This document shows positions 20,196-28,883 of a stretch of 64,000 bases of DNA, piece after piece. The notes beneath the pieces were generated by a model that ran no database searches, was not told where the DNA came from, and saw nothing but the letters and a program-made list of their open reading frames with translations. Source of the stretch: Phycisphaerae bacterium (GTDB taxonomy: Bacteria > Planctomycetota > Phycisphaerae > Sedimentisphaerales > SM23-30). Position 1 is the first letter of the stretch; the number at the start of each line of letters is the position of its first letter. Both the position numbers and the translations under genes were made by a program. Where the stretch lies: assembly GCA_016342495.1 (NCBI GenBank), contig JAEIOG010000007.1, forward strand, positions 1-64,000, read 5' to 3'.

Positions 20196-20734
20196 TTATT
20201 CCCCCCGACAGAAGTAATTGAACGCTGTAGACATTCCTGTAAAACACTGTGAATTCTAGCCATGGTTTTGTATATGCCCTGACTGGACCTACCCATGTGG
20301 CCTGCAATTGATTTGATGGTAATACCTTGATTATAACGCAATTTAACAATTTGCTGGTCATCATCGCTCAGTTTAGCTACGCAAATGTCAATAGCATCAA
20401 GATAATCTTCCTTTTCATCCTGGAAAAGACTGGCTTTTGTGGTAATCTGGTCGAAAATCTCTTCAGTGAACTGGATTCGGGATCTACGGTATTCTTGGCG
20501 AAAATGCATAATTTTGTTACGGGCGATACCAATGGCCCAGGTCGAAAAGGTGGCATCAGGGCGAAACTGATCAAATTTGCTCCACAATATTGCCGCCGTT
20601 TCCTGCATAATGTCATCGGCATCGGTGCGATTATGGACCAGCATGAGAATATAGGCGTAGATTTTACGCTGATTCTGCATAAATAAGCTGAAAAACGACT
20701 CAGCTTTCTGATTTTCGCCCGGAATATGAACCAA
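20192..20734 (-). CDS. ECF-type sigma-70 factor
   Basis: A 180-residue alternative sigma factor. Region 2 includes DADDIMQETAAILW (38-51) and ATFSTWAIGIARNK; region 4 includes LRYNQGITIKSIAGHMGRSSQGIYKTMARI, a helix-turn-helix for -35 recognition. Regions 1 and 3 are absent, as expected for this class. The start is TTG at 20734, supported by GAGGG seven bases upstream. The stop overlaps the FecR-protein start by four bases, the classical sigma/anti-sigma arrangement. It probably drives part of the surrounding glycan locus; no target promoter was identified. Confidence 0.92.
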   Translation of the reverse strand: MVHIPGENQKAESFFSLFMQNQRKIYAYILMLVHNRTDADDIMQETAAILWSKFDQFRPDATFSTWAIGIARNKIMHFRQEYRRSRIQFTEEIFDQITTKASLFQDEKEDYLDAIDICVAKLSDDDQQIVKLRYNQGITIKSIAGHMGRSSQGIYKTMARIHSVLQECLQRSITSVGGNK

Positions 20735-20907
20735 AATAAGCCCTCAATTGATACGGATTTTAAGCAAAACGGCTATAACACCATTAGACTATATGCTATT
20801 TCACATTATAAGAGGGAAATTGGACTCAAAAAATCAGAAATTTAACCAATTTTGTGGTAGGTCCGGGCTATTTTTGGGCAATTTAGGCATACCATATCAT
20901 GCGAGAT

Positions 20908-23900
20908 TTAGTTTCTGGGTATCAGGGCGATTGATGAAATCATCAGGTTAGGCCCGGAGGCACCAAGTGCTTTTAATGATATTTTGCCATCGAGGCAATC
21001 TTCACGCAGAACTTCAAGCTTGACCCACTGGCCCTTGCCTGCATGTGGTCCCAAAATATATTTGCGATCTTCAAATTCAATGCTGCCGGAGCGGCCATTG
21101 TCATTCCAGTCCCAGAAATGAACATAAAGGTCATAAAGATTAGCGATGGGTACATCAATATCAACTTGCAATGGCGTAGAGTTATGCCAGGCAGTAGCGA
21201 CATTATCTTTCCAAACTCCCTGACATGTAACTTTATAGTTAAAACCTTTTTCCTGGATTTTAATGTCATCGACACTAAGTTGCCATGGGACATTGCCATT
21301 GGAGGGGTGCTTGCCGCCGGCGTTGACATAGAGTACCGATTTTTCAAATTCTTTGGGGACAGCAACTGTAACTTTTTCAACTATCGGGAACATATCAGTA
21401 ATATAATTTTTGGTAACATTTACATTGGGGGTAAAAGCATCGCTCTGCATATAATTTAATAAACTGTAACGGAGCTGTGCGGCGGGTGGGCGATTTTGTA
21501 AATTGTTTATGATGTCATAGCCACAGACTAGAAGTTTGCCACTGCCAACGTTAAATTCAAAAATCGTACCGAGCTTGAGATTATAATGGAAGTCTGTAAC
21601 AGGCTGGACGATTGGTCGATAGCTTTCTGGAAGGCTATTGAGCTGGAAACCTTTAGCATTATTACAAAGGTCAAGCCATTGCCAATCGAGATAATTTTCA
21701 GTGGGGAAATCTGCCAGAGCTTTATGATTTTTATTTACCATAGCGCCAAGGGTTTCTTTATTTTTGAAAAAGATTGAAGACCAGTAAAGCGGCGTATAAG
21801 AAGCTATGTTTTGATTGCGCTTGTCGCCAAGTTTATAAGCGCAAAGCAAAACTTTTTTGCCCTGGTTTAAAGCGGTTAATGCTTCTTTGGGATATTGACA
21901 GATAACAATATCATTGGCTGGATTAACTTTAGGTTCTTTTGCAAATGACCAGATATCCCAGTCATTGAAAATTTTGGTTCCTTCCAGACCAGCGGTTAGT
22001 CGCATGGCTATAGGAGTTGGGATTTTGGAAATATCTATTTCAATTTTACCAAGTTTGGTTATGCCACCGGTTGCGATATTTGCGATTGGTAGCTTACCGC
22101 TTTGTAAAATTTTGCCATTGGTATCTTCTAATTGCCAAAGGGGTTGTGCATTTTTTATTTCATTTCTGTCATAATTAGCAACTTCAAATTCAACGCTTAT
22201 TTTTTCATCATTGCTATAAACATATTTTTTCATACGCGAAAGCATAACTGTTTTATCACACCAGCGACGGAATCTTTCCGGGGTGACGATGCCTTTGCTG
22301 TCATAGAAGGCATCAAGCCAACCAACGAGCGCTTCGCCCTGTCCGGAAAAATCCTGGATGCTCAATAATTGGAAGCCGCTACATGATGGTGTGCGGAAAT
22401 GACTTTCGATTTGCTCTTTGTAGCGATCCATGCCCTGGGCACCAGAAGCGGCGCGGAGGTCTTGGTCTTGATTGACGATGCCGCTTTTAACAGCCATGGC
22501 TTTGAAGTTTTCCAGATTGCCGGGCCAGAGGGTTCCGGTATATTTATCAATTTCGCTCCAAACGGGATATACAGGCCATTGGCCTACTTCATGGGCAATT
22601 ATGGGGACCGGAGCAATGCTGTATTTATCTTCATAGTCCCAGTCATTAAAGGGACTGACTCGGTCGCGGCACCAGCCAATATTGGGGATTGCATGAGTTG
22701 CGCTGAATTCACAATATTCAGAAATTTTTCGGGCGGTGCTGACTGCATAAAGGTGACGAGGGTCATGCTGTTTTTCGCGCTGCATCCATTTGCCGGTGAT
22801 GTCGATATCGACTCGATTAAATTCATTGCCGATACAGAAGAAAATAAATGAAGGGTGATTACCAAAAGCATCAATCACGCGTCGCATTTCTCTTTGGACA
22901 TAATCATCGATGGTACCGGGATGATCGAGCAATTCTTTGGGGAAAGAACCTTGGGCCATGATATCCATGGGGCCGGGTTTATCTTTGCCAAGTTCGCGCC
23001 AGGTCCAGAGCACTTCGGTCTGGATATAAATACCAAGTTCGTCGGCAGCTTCAAATGCTGCTTTTGGTGCGGTCCAGCTATGGAAGCGAATGTGATTGAG
23101 GCCATAATCTTTATAAATTTGTAAAATTCTTTTCCATTCATTTACATCAGTTGATGGATAGCCGGTCAATGGGAAATGGACGCAGTCGAGATTGCCGCGG
23201 AAAAAAGTTTTGGTATTATTAATTGTTATATGTTGGCCATCGCGAGCGAGCTTGCGAAAACCAACGGGGATGATTTTTTCATTTTGATTGGGACCGGATT
23301 GGACTGAAACTTTTAAGTCATAAAGGTTAGCTTCAAATTCGTCCCAAAGTTTTGGTTTAGCAGGAAGGTCAAGAGTGACTGTGGTTTTGCCTGAGGTGAT
23401 TTGGATTTCTTTGTGGCTGGTGGCAAAAGCTTTTCCAGTTTTACGCTCGGTTAATTCATAACTTAAAATACCTTTGCCAGCTTTGCCTGTGGTATTTTTC
23501 AGCTCGACTTCGATATCGACTTTTTTGGCATCGGCATCACCAAAGGCGCGAACCATGCCAAGGGCAACCGGAGCATTAGCGGTTAATTTCACCTGACCAA
23601 TAACACCGTTCCAAATCGTCTGGGTTTGGTTAGTATAACTATGACCCATCAGGCCAATCGGATGAATCGGGCGATTATCTATGCGAATCGATAAAAGATG
23701 TTGGCCAGGGGTTAGACTGCCCAGCGAATAAATATGCGGTGTGCAGAGAGAATCATCTTGGCCAATTTCTTTGCCATCGACCCAAACGGTGCTCTGCCAG
23801 AGAACACGTTCGAGATATAATTGGATTTCTTTGCCCTGCCAATCGGCTGGGATGTCTATAGTTTTGTTATACCAGGCGGAGCCATAATATTTATGGCGGC

Positions 23901-24144
23901 GGGTAAGAACGCCGATGTCAGCGGTGGTGGATTTGGTGCCATAGCCACCATCATCTAAGGTACCGGGCAAATTGATTTTATCGGTAAAATTCTGATTGAA
24001 CCATTTTTGATTTTGGCCAATGTCCTGGCTATCAAGTTTCACATCCCATTTGCCGTCAAGAGAGATAGTATTGGAATCAGCAGAGCTACAGCCAACACAA
24101 CTAGCCATCAAAATCAAAGTAAAAATCATCTGTATTCTGTACAT
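20908..24144 (-). CDS. glycoside hydrolase family 2 lipoprotein
   Basis: A retaining glycosidase of the beta-galactosidase/glucuronidase/mannosidase type. The 1078 residues start with a lipoprotein signal (Cys16 or Cys19 in MASCVGC). Then come a sugar-binding jelly-roll domain (30-190, YYGSAWYNKTIDIP, RVLWQSTVWVDG), an Ig-like domain and a TIM barrel (about 300-620) with acid/base Glu441 in FCIGNEFNR and nucleophile Glu519 in IAHEVGQWP. An unusually long C-terminal extension (650-1078) includes a galactose-binding-like fold (LYDLYVHFWDWNDNGR). AAAGG lies seven bases before the ATG. It is transcribed divergently from the oxidoreductase gene. Substrate specificity cannot be fixed from sequence. 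Confidence 0.93.
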   Translation of the reverse strand: MYRIQMIFTLILMASCVGCSSADSNTISLDGKWDVKLDSQDIGQNQKWFNQNFTDKINLPGTLDDGGYGTKSTTADIGVLTRRHKYYGSAWYNKTIDIPADWQGKEIQLYLERVLWQSTVWVDGKEIGQDDSLCTPHIYSLGSLTPGQHLLSIRIDNRPIHPIGLMGHSYTNQTQTIWNGVIGQVKLTANAPVALGMVRAFGDADAKKVDIEVELKNTTGKAGKGILSYELTERKTGKAFATSHKEIQITSGKTTVTLDLPAKPKLWDEFEANLYDLKVSVQSGPNQNEKIIPVGFRKLARDGQHITINNTKTFFRGNLDCVHFPLTGYPSTDVNEWKRILQIYKDYGLNHIRFHSWTAPKAAFEAADELGIYIQTEVLWTWRELGKDKPGPMDIMAQGSFPKELLDHPGTIDDYVQREMRRVIDAFGNHPSFIFFCIGNEFNRVDIDITGKWMQREKQHDPRHLYAVSTARKISEYCEFSATHAIPNIGWCRDRVSPFNDWDYEDKYSIAPVPIIAHEVGQWPVYPVWSEIDKYTGTLWPGNLENFKAMAVKSGIVNQDQDLRAASGAQGMDRYKEQIESHFRTPSCSGFQLLSIQDFSGQGEALVGWLDAFYDSKGIVTPERFRRWCDKTVMLSRMKKYVYSNDEKISVEFEVANYDRNEIKNAQPLWQLEDTNGKILQSGKLPIANIATGGITKLGKIEIDISKIPTPIAMRLTAGLEGTKIFNDWDIWSFAKEPKVNPANDIVICQYPKEALTALNQGKKVLLCAYKLGDKRNQNIASYTPLYWSSIFFKNKETLGAMVNKNHKALADFPTENYLDWQWLDLCNNAKGFQLNSLPESYRPIVQPVTDFHYNLKLGTIFEFNVGSGKLLVCGYDIINNLQNRPPAAQLRYSLLNYMQSDAFTPNVNVTKNYITDMFPIVEKVTVAVPKEFEKSVLYVNAGGKHPSNGNVPWQLSVDDIKIQEKGFNYKVTCQGVWKDNVATAWHNSTPLQVDIDVPIANLYDLYVHFWDWNDNGRSGSIEFEDRKYILGPHAGKGQWVKLEVLREDCLDGKISLKALGASGPNLMISSIALIPRN

Positions 24145-24420
24145 AAGTAACCTTTCGTACCATGAGCGTTTTGAATTCAGGCTGGGGAAACCTCATCATA
24201 TCTATCTAGATAGTCATTATAGTTTATGCACAAAAAAGTATAAACGCCACTTTTGTTAATCTTTCCTCCAATTTTTGCCATATTTAATCGTAAAAACATA
24301 AAATTGACGATAAAAATGTAAAAATTTAGGCTAATTACTGTTATAATTAAATACCCCTTGCAAAATAATATAAGTTTCGTGGTTAAATAAAATATATAAA
24401 ATAAATTACAGGTTCAAAAC
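24145..24420. promoter_or_regulatory. divergent promoter region (GH2 / oxidoreductase)
   Basis: This 276-bp AT-rich spacer separates two divergent genes and must hold both promoters. TTGACG at 24304-24309 and TATAAT at 24342-24347 are visible on the plus strand, but their spacing (32 bp) is too long for one housekeeping promoter. No operator-like palindrome stands out. Confidence 0.4.
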
Positions 24421-25683
24421 ATGAAGACATTGACCATTGCAGTTGTAGGCTGCGGTGCCAGGGGGCAAACTTACTCTCAAATCGCCAGCGAATTACCCAA
24501 TCAACAATTCCAGATTGTCGCCGGGGCAGATCCGGTAGCGGCTCGTGTGGAAAAGATGTGCGCAATTTCTGGGCATAGTGATTTTCAGGGATTCGATTCG
24601 GCTGATGCATTGTTGGCCCAGGAGAAATTAGCTGATATCCTTATTATAAGCACACCTGACAATTATCATTATGAGCCCTGCAAAAAAGCTTTAGAACTGG
24701 GCTATGATATTCTTTTGGAAAAGCCTATAGCCGACGATCTTGAATCGATTATCGAACTGGAAACTCTGGCTAATAAGCTGAGACGGAAGGTCATGGTATG
24801 TTTTGTGCTGCGTTATACTCCTTTTTATCGCAAGGTTAAGGAAATTATCGATAGCGGACAACTGGGCGATATTGTCAGTGTTAATGCCAACGAAGGTGTT
24901 GTCCCCTGGCATCAGGGGCATTCATTTGTCCGGGGACACTGGTCGGTAACTGAAAACAGCACACCGATGATCGTGCAAAAATGCTGTCATGATACCGATA
25001 TATTGCCCTGGCTGATCGGGGAAAAATGTTTGAAGCTGGCCAGTTATGGTTCGCTGAAATATTTTAAGGCGGAAAATGCCCCAGCTGGTTCGCCGGAGCG
25101 CTGCACTGATGGCTGTCCGCATGAAAACGATTGCCTGTATAATGCCAAACTATACGCAACCGAACATCGCCGGTGGTTGGCAATGGTGTTTGACCGGGCC
25201 AAAGAGGCGACCAATGACGAAATTTATGAATGGCTGAAAACCTCTCCCTGGGGACGTTGCATTTTCAAATGCGATAATACAGCTGTTGACCATCAAGTTA
25301 TTGCTATGGAATTTGCAGATGATGTAACGGCGACTTTCACCATGACCGCTTTTGAAAATCAGCGACATATCGAAATCTATGGCACCAAAGGGATTTTACG
25401 TGGCGGCCATTTCTATAAAACTCATTTGAATAATGACATCATCGTTACCAGCCATGATGGCTTTATCGAAATGTTTAATACCGAAAAAGAAAATCTCAAA
25501 GGCTACGCCGGCCATGGCGGCGGCGATGAAGGGATTGTTCATGCGCTATATGAAATAATGGCCAGTGAGAACCCTGACCCACGCCACCTGATAAGCCAGG
25601 CGGTGCATAGTCATATAATTGCGTATGCGGCAGAAAAATCGCGCGTGGAAGGTTGTGCGGTTGATATTGACAAAATGCCATAA
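24421..25683 (+). CDS. Gfo/Idh/MocA family oxidoreductase
   Basis: An NAD(P)-dependent sugar oxidoreductase of 420 residues, likely processing sugars from the neighbouring glycan locus. The N-terminal Rossmann fold has VVGCGARGQTY (8-18) and the conserved EKP motif (about 100-102) with its catalytic lysine. CHDTDILPW carries the His/Asp of the catalytic region. An insert with CTDGCPHENDC has three closely spaced cysteines that could bind a metal; I have seen similar inserts only in part of the family (recollection, not checked). The start is ATG, with no strong Shine-Dalgarno sequence visible. Confidence 0.92.
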   Translation: MKTLTIAVVGCGARGQTYSQIASELPNQQFQIVAGADPVAARVEKMCAISGHSDFQGFDSADALLAQEKLADILIISTPDNYHYEPCKKALELGYDILLEKPIADDLESIIELETLANKLRRKVMVCFVLRYTPFYRKVKEIIDSGQLGDIVSVNANEGVVPWHQGHSFVRGHWSVTENSTPMIVQKCCHDTDILPWLIGEKCLKLASYGSLKYFKAENAPAGSPERCTDGCPHENDCLYNAKLYATEHRRWLAMVFDRAKEATNDEIYEWLKTSPWGRCIFKCDNTAVDHQVIAMEFADDVTATFTMTAFENQRHIEIYGTKGILRGGHFYKTHLNNDIIVTSHDGFIEMFNTEKENLKGYAGHGGGDEGIVHALYEIMASENPDPRHLISQAVHSHIIAYAAEKSRVEGCAVDIDKMP

Positions 25684-25693
25684 TTTTTTATAA

Positions 25694-26155
25694 CTAGATG
25701 CTGAATGTATAATAATATACTGTGCCGGTTTTGCGATCTATTACAAGATAGCTCATCGTGCATTCAGTTGGTTGACATGTTTGACCATCGCGAACATAAC
25801 ATTCCTTTTCCACAATAGCTTCTGGTTGCCATGCAGGATCGAAAGGGTCTTGATAATTATCTGATAAATCTACAAAATGGGTGGAAATCTCTGACCAGGC
25901 AGTGATTTGATAGCCTTGTGAAATTATTTCATTTATATCAGAATCAGAAGCTTCAAAACGCAGATGCGCTGTATAGTCCAGCCACGACACATAAATCCCT
26001 TGTAGATTCTTAATACTAGCGGGTTTTGAATCTTGTATTAAACCAACAAAAATATTATCCGCATTGGTGGAAACAGTTTCTGGAGAATCAATACAACCTG
26101 TAATTACAAATACAAAACTTATTAGAATCAAATATAAATATTTAAATTTAACCAT
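25694..26155 (-). CDS. small lipoprotein of unknown function
   Basis: Not recognised. From the ATG at 26155 (AAGGATG upstream) it encodes 153 residues. The first 22 form a lipoprotein signal with lipobox VITGC. The mature part has four cysteines after the lipidated one, three of them in CYVRDGQTCQPTEC, and a short C-terminal beta-hairpin-like stretch (MSYLVIDRKTGTVYYYTF). An earlier in-frame start exists 27 bp upstream but overlaps nnrD and lacks a ribosome binding site. It is the last gene of the minus-strand run from lnt. Confidence 0.7.
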   Translation of the reverse strand: MVKFKYLYLILISFVFVITGCIDSPETVSTNADNIFVGLIQDSKPASIKNLQGIYVSWLDYTAHLRFEASDSDINEIISQGYQITAWSEISTHFVDLSDNYQDPFDPAWQPEAIVEKECYVRDGQTCQPTECTMSYLVIDRKTGTVYYYTFSI

Positions 26156-26178
26156 AAAACATCCTTTTACATTATTTA

Positions 26179-27048
26179 TCAATCGGCTTCCATCATCTGC
26201 CAGGCTTCTGGTAGTGAATCGATTATGTCGGTGGCGATCATGCCGGTTTGTCCGAATTTTTCGGCGGCGATATCACCGGCCAGACCATGGATATAAACAC
26301 CTAAGATGGCAGATTGGAAATTATTAAATTTCGCAAATTGATTTCCCGCAAGTGCCCCAATTATTCCGGCTAAGACATCGCCAGAGCCGGCAGTAGCCAT
26401 CCCGGGGTTTCCGGTAGTGTTGGCGTAAATATTATTGCCATCTGTTACGATGGTATCATTGCCCTTGAGTACAACGATAGCATTGGTTCGCAGTGAAAGT
26501 TTTTGGGCGGCTTCCCGACGGGCTTCGGGCATAGGCTCATCAAAATAAGCCTCCCATAATTTCTTGAATTCGCCCGGATGAGGAGTAAAGATGCAATTTG
26601 ATTTTAATCTCTCCGGTTTTTCGCAGAGATTATTTAAAGCGTCAGCATCCATAACAACCGGCCCGGCAAAACCCAATGCGATACGGCTGACAATATTATG
26701 CAGGGCATGACTAGTCGTCAGGCCCGGGCCTATAACAACAACATCATGATTGGGCAGCATGGCTTCCAGTGCCAACAAAGAAGCAGCGGAAATGCGACCA
26801 TCCGAATCTGATTGTAAATGTTCCGAGGTAGCACAAGGGACATTGCTGACAATAGCCATCTGTATGCCTTCGGGGACTGCCATCTTGACCAGGCCCGCGC
26901 CGCTGCGCAAGGCAGCCTTAGCGGAAATAGCCGGAGCGCCGGGCATATTCCGACAGCCACCGATTATCAATATTTTACCAAAATTGCCCTTGTAGCTATC
27001 GATAGGACGCTTTGGAAGTTTGGGTAAATCTGTAATAATATTTGCCAT
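26179..27048 (-). CDS. nnrD: ADP/ATP-dependent NAD(P)H-hydrate dehydratase
   Basis: Repairs hydrated NAD(P)H in the cytoplasm using ADP or ATP. The 289 residues match the YjeF C-terminal (carbohydrate-kinase-like) domain: GNFGKILIIGGCRNMPGAPAI near the N-terminus, VVIGPGL, VMDADALN (about 155), FTPHPGEFKKL and the nucleotide-binding GNPGMATAGSGDVLAGIIG (about 235-253). The N-terminal epimerase domain found in the bifunctional form is absent here, so the epimerase should be encoded elsewhere. It lies within the minus-strand run between the membrane protein at 27065 and the small lipoprotein. Confidence 0.95.
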   Translation of the reverse strand: MANIITDLPKLPKRPIDSYKGNFGKILIIGGCRNMPGAPAISAKAALRSGAGLVKMAVPEGIQMAIVSNVPCATSEHLQSDSDGRISAASLLALEAMLPNHDVVVIGPGLTTSHALHNIVSRIALGFAGPVVMDADALNNLCEKPERLKSNCIFTPHPGEFKKLWEAYFDEPMPEARREAAQKLSLRTNAIVVLKGNDTIVTDGNNIYANTTGNPGMATAGSGDVLAGIIGALAGNQFAKFNNFQSAILGVYIHGLAGDIAAEKFGQTGMIATDIIDSLPEAWQMMEAD

Positions 27049-27064
27049 TTTGGTTTCTCCCTGA

Positions 27065-27802
27065 CTACTTTTTCAAAACTTTTGCGGTAAAAATAATAAT
27101 AACGAAAATACCGACTATCAACAATAAACCCGGCGTGCGTTTGTCCTTTACCAGTGGTTCTTCGGTAAGGTCTGACGGGGCGCCTTTGATGATATTAGCC
27201 ATCAATTCCGCTGAGACATCTTTGACATGTTTGGTGTCGGCAGGGCTCTGTTGACTTTTCATTACGGTAACAACTAATGGTCGGTTGGTCGCTAAAACAA
27301 TGCTGATAGCAGTTATTATTTTGGTGTCTTTACTGAAATTACTCATTAAAAAAGTTGCGAACTTTTTTTCTTTTGGGTCGTTTACTTTATCCAGCCAGAC
27401 AGGTTCTTCAAAAGCGTCGGCTGTTCCTTTTTTCAAGAACTTAGCTTTGCGGTCCTGGGCATATTGTTCCTTAAAAACTACAAAATCACTCAAATTCATT
27501 TCATTTTGCAGATCTTGCAGACAGGTAATCGCAATATCGCATTCTTTGGTGGGTAAAATCTCATCATCTGTATTTTTGGAATCATAAACTTTGGTAGGGT
27601 CAAGTTGAAATGCGACTAAAAACTTTTCGGAATCACTGATTGATTTTTCCCACAAATCGATAACATTTTGATCTTCTACACGGACAAATGCCTGCGGGAT
27701 ATCAAATGTCACAATTTTATTACCCACAGTGATAGATTCCTGGCTTGCAAAAGCAATGTTTACCGCTGCGAAAATAAATAAAAGACTTAGCAAAATTTTC
27801 AT
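27065..27802 (-). CDS. exported, C-terminally anchored protein of unknown function
   Basis: Not assigned to a family. From ATG 27802, preceded by GGAG at good spacing, it encodes 245 residues. It has a signal peptide (1-20, ends AFASQ), an extracytoplasmic domain rich in acidic and lysine residues, and a C-terminal membrane segment (LLLIVGIFVIIIFTAKVL) ending in KK. This gives a protein held in the membrane by its C-terminus with its bulk outside. The frame continues 120 bp further upstream but would overlap tsaD and place the signal peptide internally, so that start is rejected. It lies in the tsaD-nnrD run. Confidence 0.75.
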   Translation of the reverse strand: MKILLSLLFIFAAVNIAFASQESITVGNKIVTFDIPQAFVRVEDQNVIDLWEKSISDSEKFLVAFQLDPTKVYDSKNTDDEILPTKECDIAITCLQDLQNEMNLSDFVVFKEQYAQDRKAKFLKKGTADAFEEPVWLDKVNDPKEKKFATFLMSNFSKDTKIITAISIVLATNRPLVVTVMKSQQSPADTKHVKDVSAELMANIIKGAPSDLTEEPLVKDKRTPGLLLIVGIFVIIIFTAKVLKK

Positions 27803-27830
27803 GATATAACTCCATGTGAGTATGCAATTT

Positions 27831-28853
27831 TCATTTAGATGACGAACTGGCTTCCAACTCCCAGCCAACAAATAATCCGGCTTTGAATTTATGGAAACCC
27901 AAACCGGCAACCATCGCGGCATTGTCAGTGCAGTATTTTCTTGGCGAAATTATACACTGCCAGTTCCGTTGTTGGCATTTTGCTTGGAGTTCTTCACGCA
28001 AAGCTGTGTTGGCCGCGACGCCGCCACCCAGTAAAATATTTTCATATCCCATCTGTTCCATCGCCCAGATAGCTTTGGTTGTCAGAACATCGACAACTGC
28101 GGCCTGAAAACTTGCGGCAACATCGGCTTTTTCTTTTTCGGTCATATTATCGACCTGATCGGCACCCAGCATATCCTGACCGCGACAATGATAAAGCACC
28201 GCTGTTTTCAAGCCACTAAATGAAAAATTCAATGCCCCTTTACCCAAAAGCGAACGGGGGAATTTAATCGCGTTCGGGTCTCCGTCACGAGCCAGCTTTT
28301 CAATTTGAGGGCCACCAGGATAAGGAAGTTTCAAAATCATCGCTACCTTATCGAAAGCCTCGCCGGCTGCATCATCTACGGTGCTGCCAATAAGTTCCAA
28401 TTCCAATAGTGATTTACAATCATACAAACTTGTATGGCCACCAGAAACGATCAGAGCAATAGCCGGAAAACAATCTTTTTCTTCATCAAGCATTACCGAT
28501 TGAAGATGGCCATGCACATGATTGACCGCAACTAAAGGTTTATCCCAGGCCCAGGCCAACGTCTTGGCGGCAGTTACACCAATCAAAAGCGATGGTGTCA
28601 GCCCCGGACAGTTGGCCACCGATATTGCGTCAATGTCATCGACAGTAACATCGCCCTGATCCATAGCCGCTTTGATGACTGGGATAATATTTTCGATGTG
28701 GGCTCGTGCGGCAAGTTCTGGGACAACGCCGCCATATTTCTGATGAATTTGTTCCTGAGCAGCTATCGAAAGGGCAATAACTTCTTTGCCGTCTCTTACC
28801 AAAGCCGCCGACGTTTCATCACAGCTACTTTCTATTCCTAATATTAATGTCAT
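27831..28853 (-). CDS. tsaD: tRNA N6-adenosine threonylcarbamoyltransferase
   Basis: Transfers the threonylcarbamoyl group to A37 of ANN-decoding tRNAs together with TsaB and TsaE. The 340 residues show the family landmarks: ILGIESSCDETSAALV at the N-terminus, GVVPELAARAHIENI, PGLTPSLLIGVTAAK, the metal-binding NHVHGHLQS, SGGHTSLY and LLGGGVAANTALREEL, with CTDNAAMVAGLG near the C-terminus. The length is standard. ATG is used with a weak AGAG upstream. tsaB and tsaE are not in the window. Confidence 0.97.
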   Translation of the reverse strand: MTLILGIESSCDETSAALVRDGKEVIALSIAAQEQIHQKYGGVVPELAARAHIENIIPVIKAAMDQGDVTVDDIDAISVANCPGLTPSLLIGVTAAKTLAWAWDKPLVAVNHVHGHLQSVMLDEEKDCFPAIALIVSGGHTSLYDCKSLLELELIGSTVDDAAGEAFDKVAMILKLPYPGGPQIEKLARDGDPNAIKFPRSLLGKGALNFSFSGLKTAVLYHCRGQDMLGADQVDNMTEKEKADVAASFQAAVVDVLTTKAIWAMEQMGYENILLGGGVAANTALREELQAKCQQRNWQCIISPRKYCTDNAAMVAGLGFHKFKAGLFVGWELEASSSSK

Positions 28854-28883
28854 TTTTTTACTCTATTTTTGTTATTATAATTT

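Noticed and set aside
27803-27922. Longer N-terminus for the protein at 27065-27802
   Set aside because: Would overlap tsaD by over 90 bp and bury the signal peptide; GGAG supports 27802.
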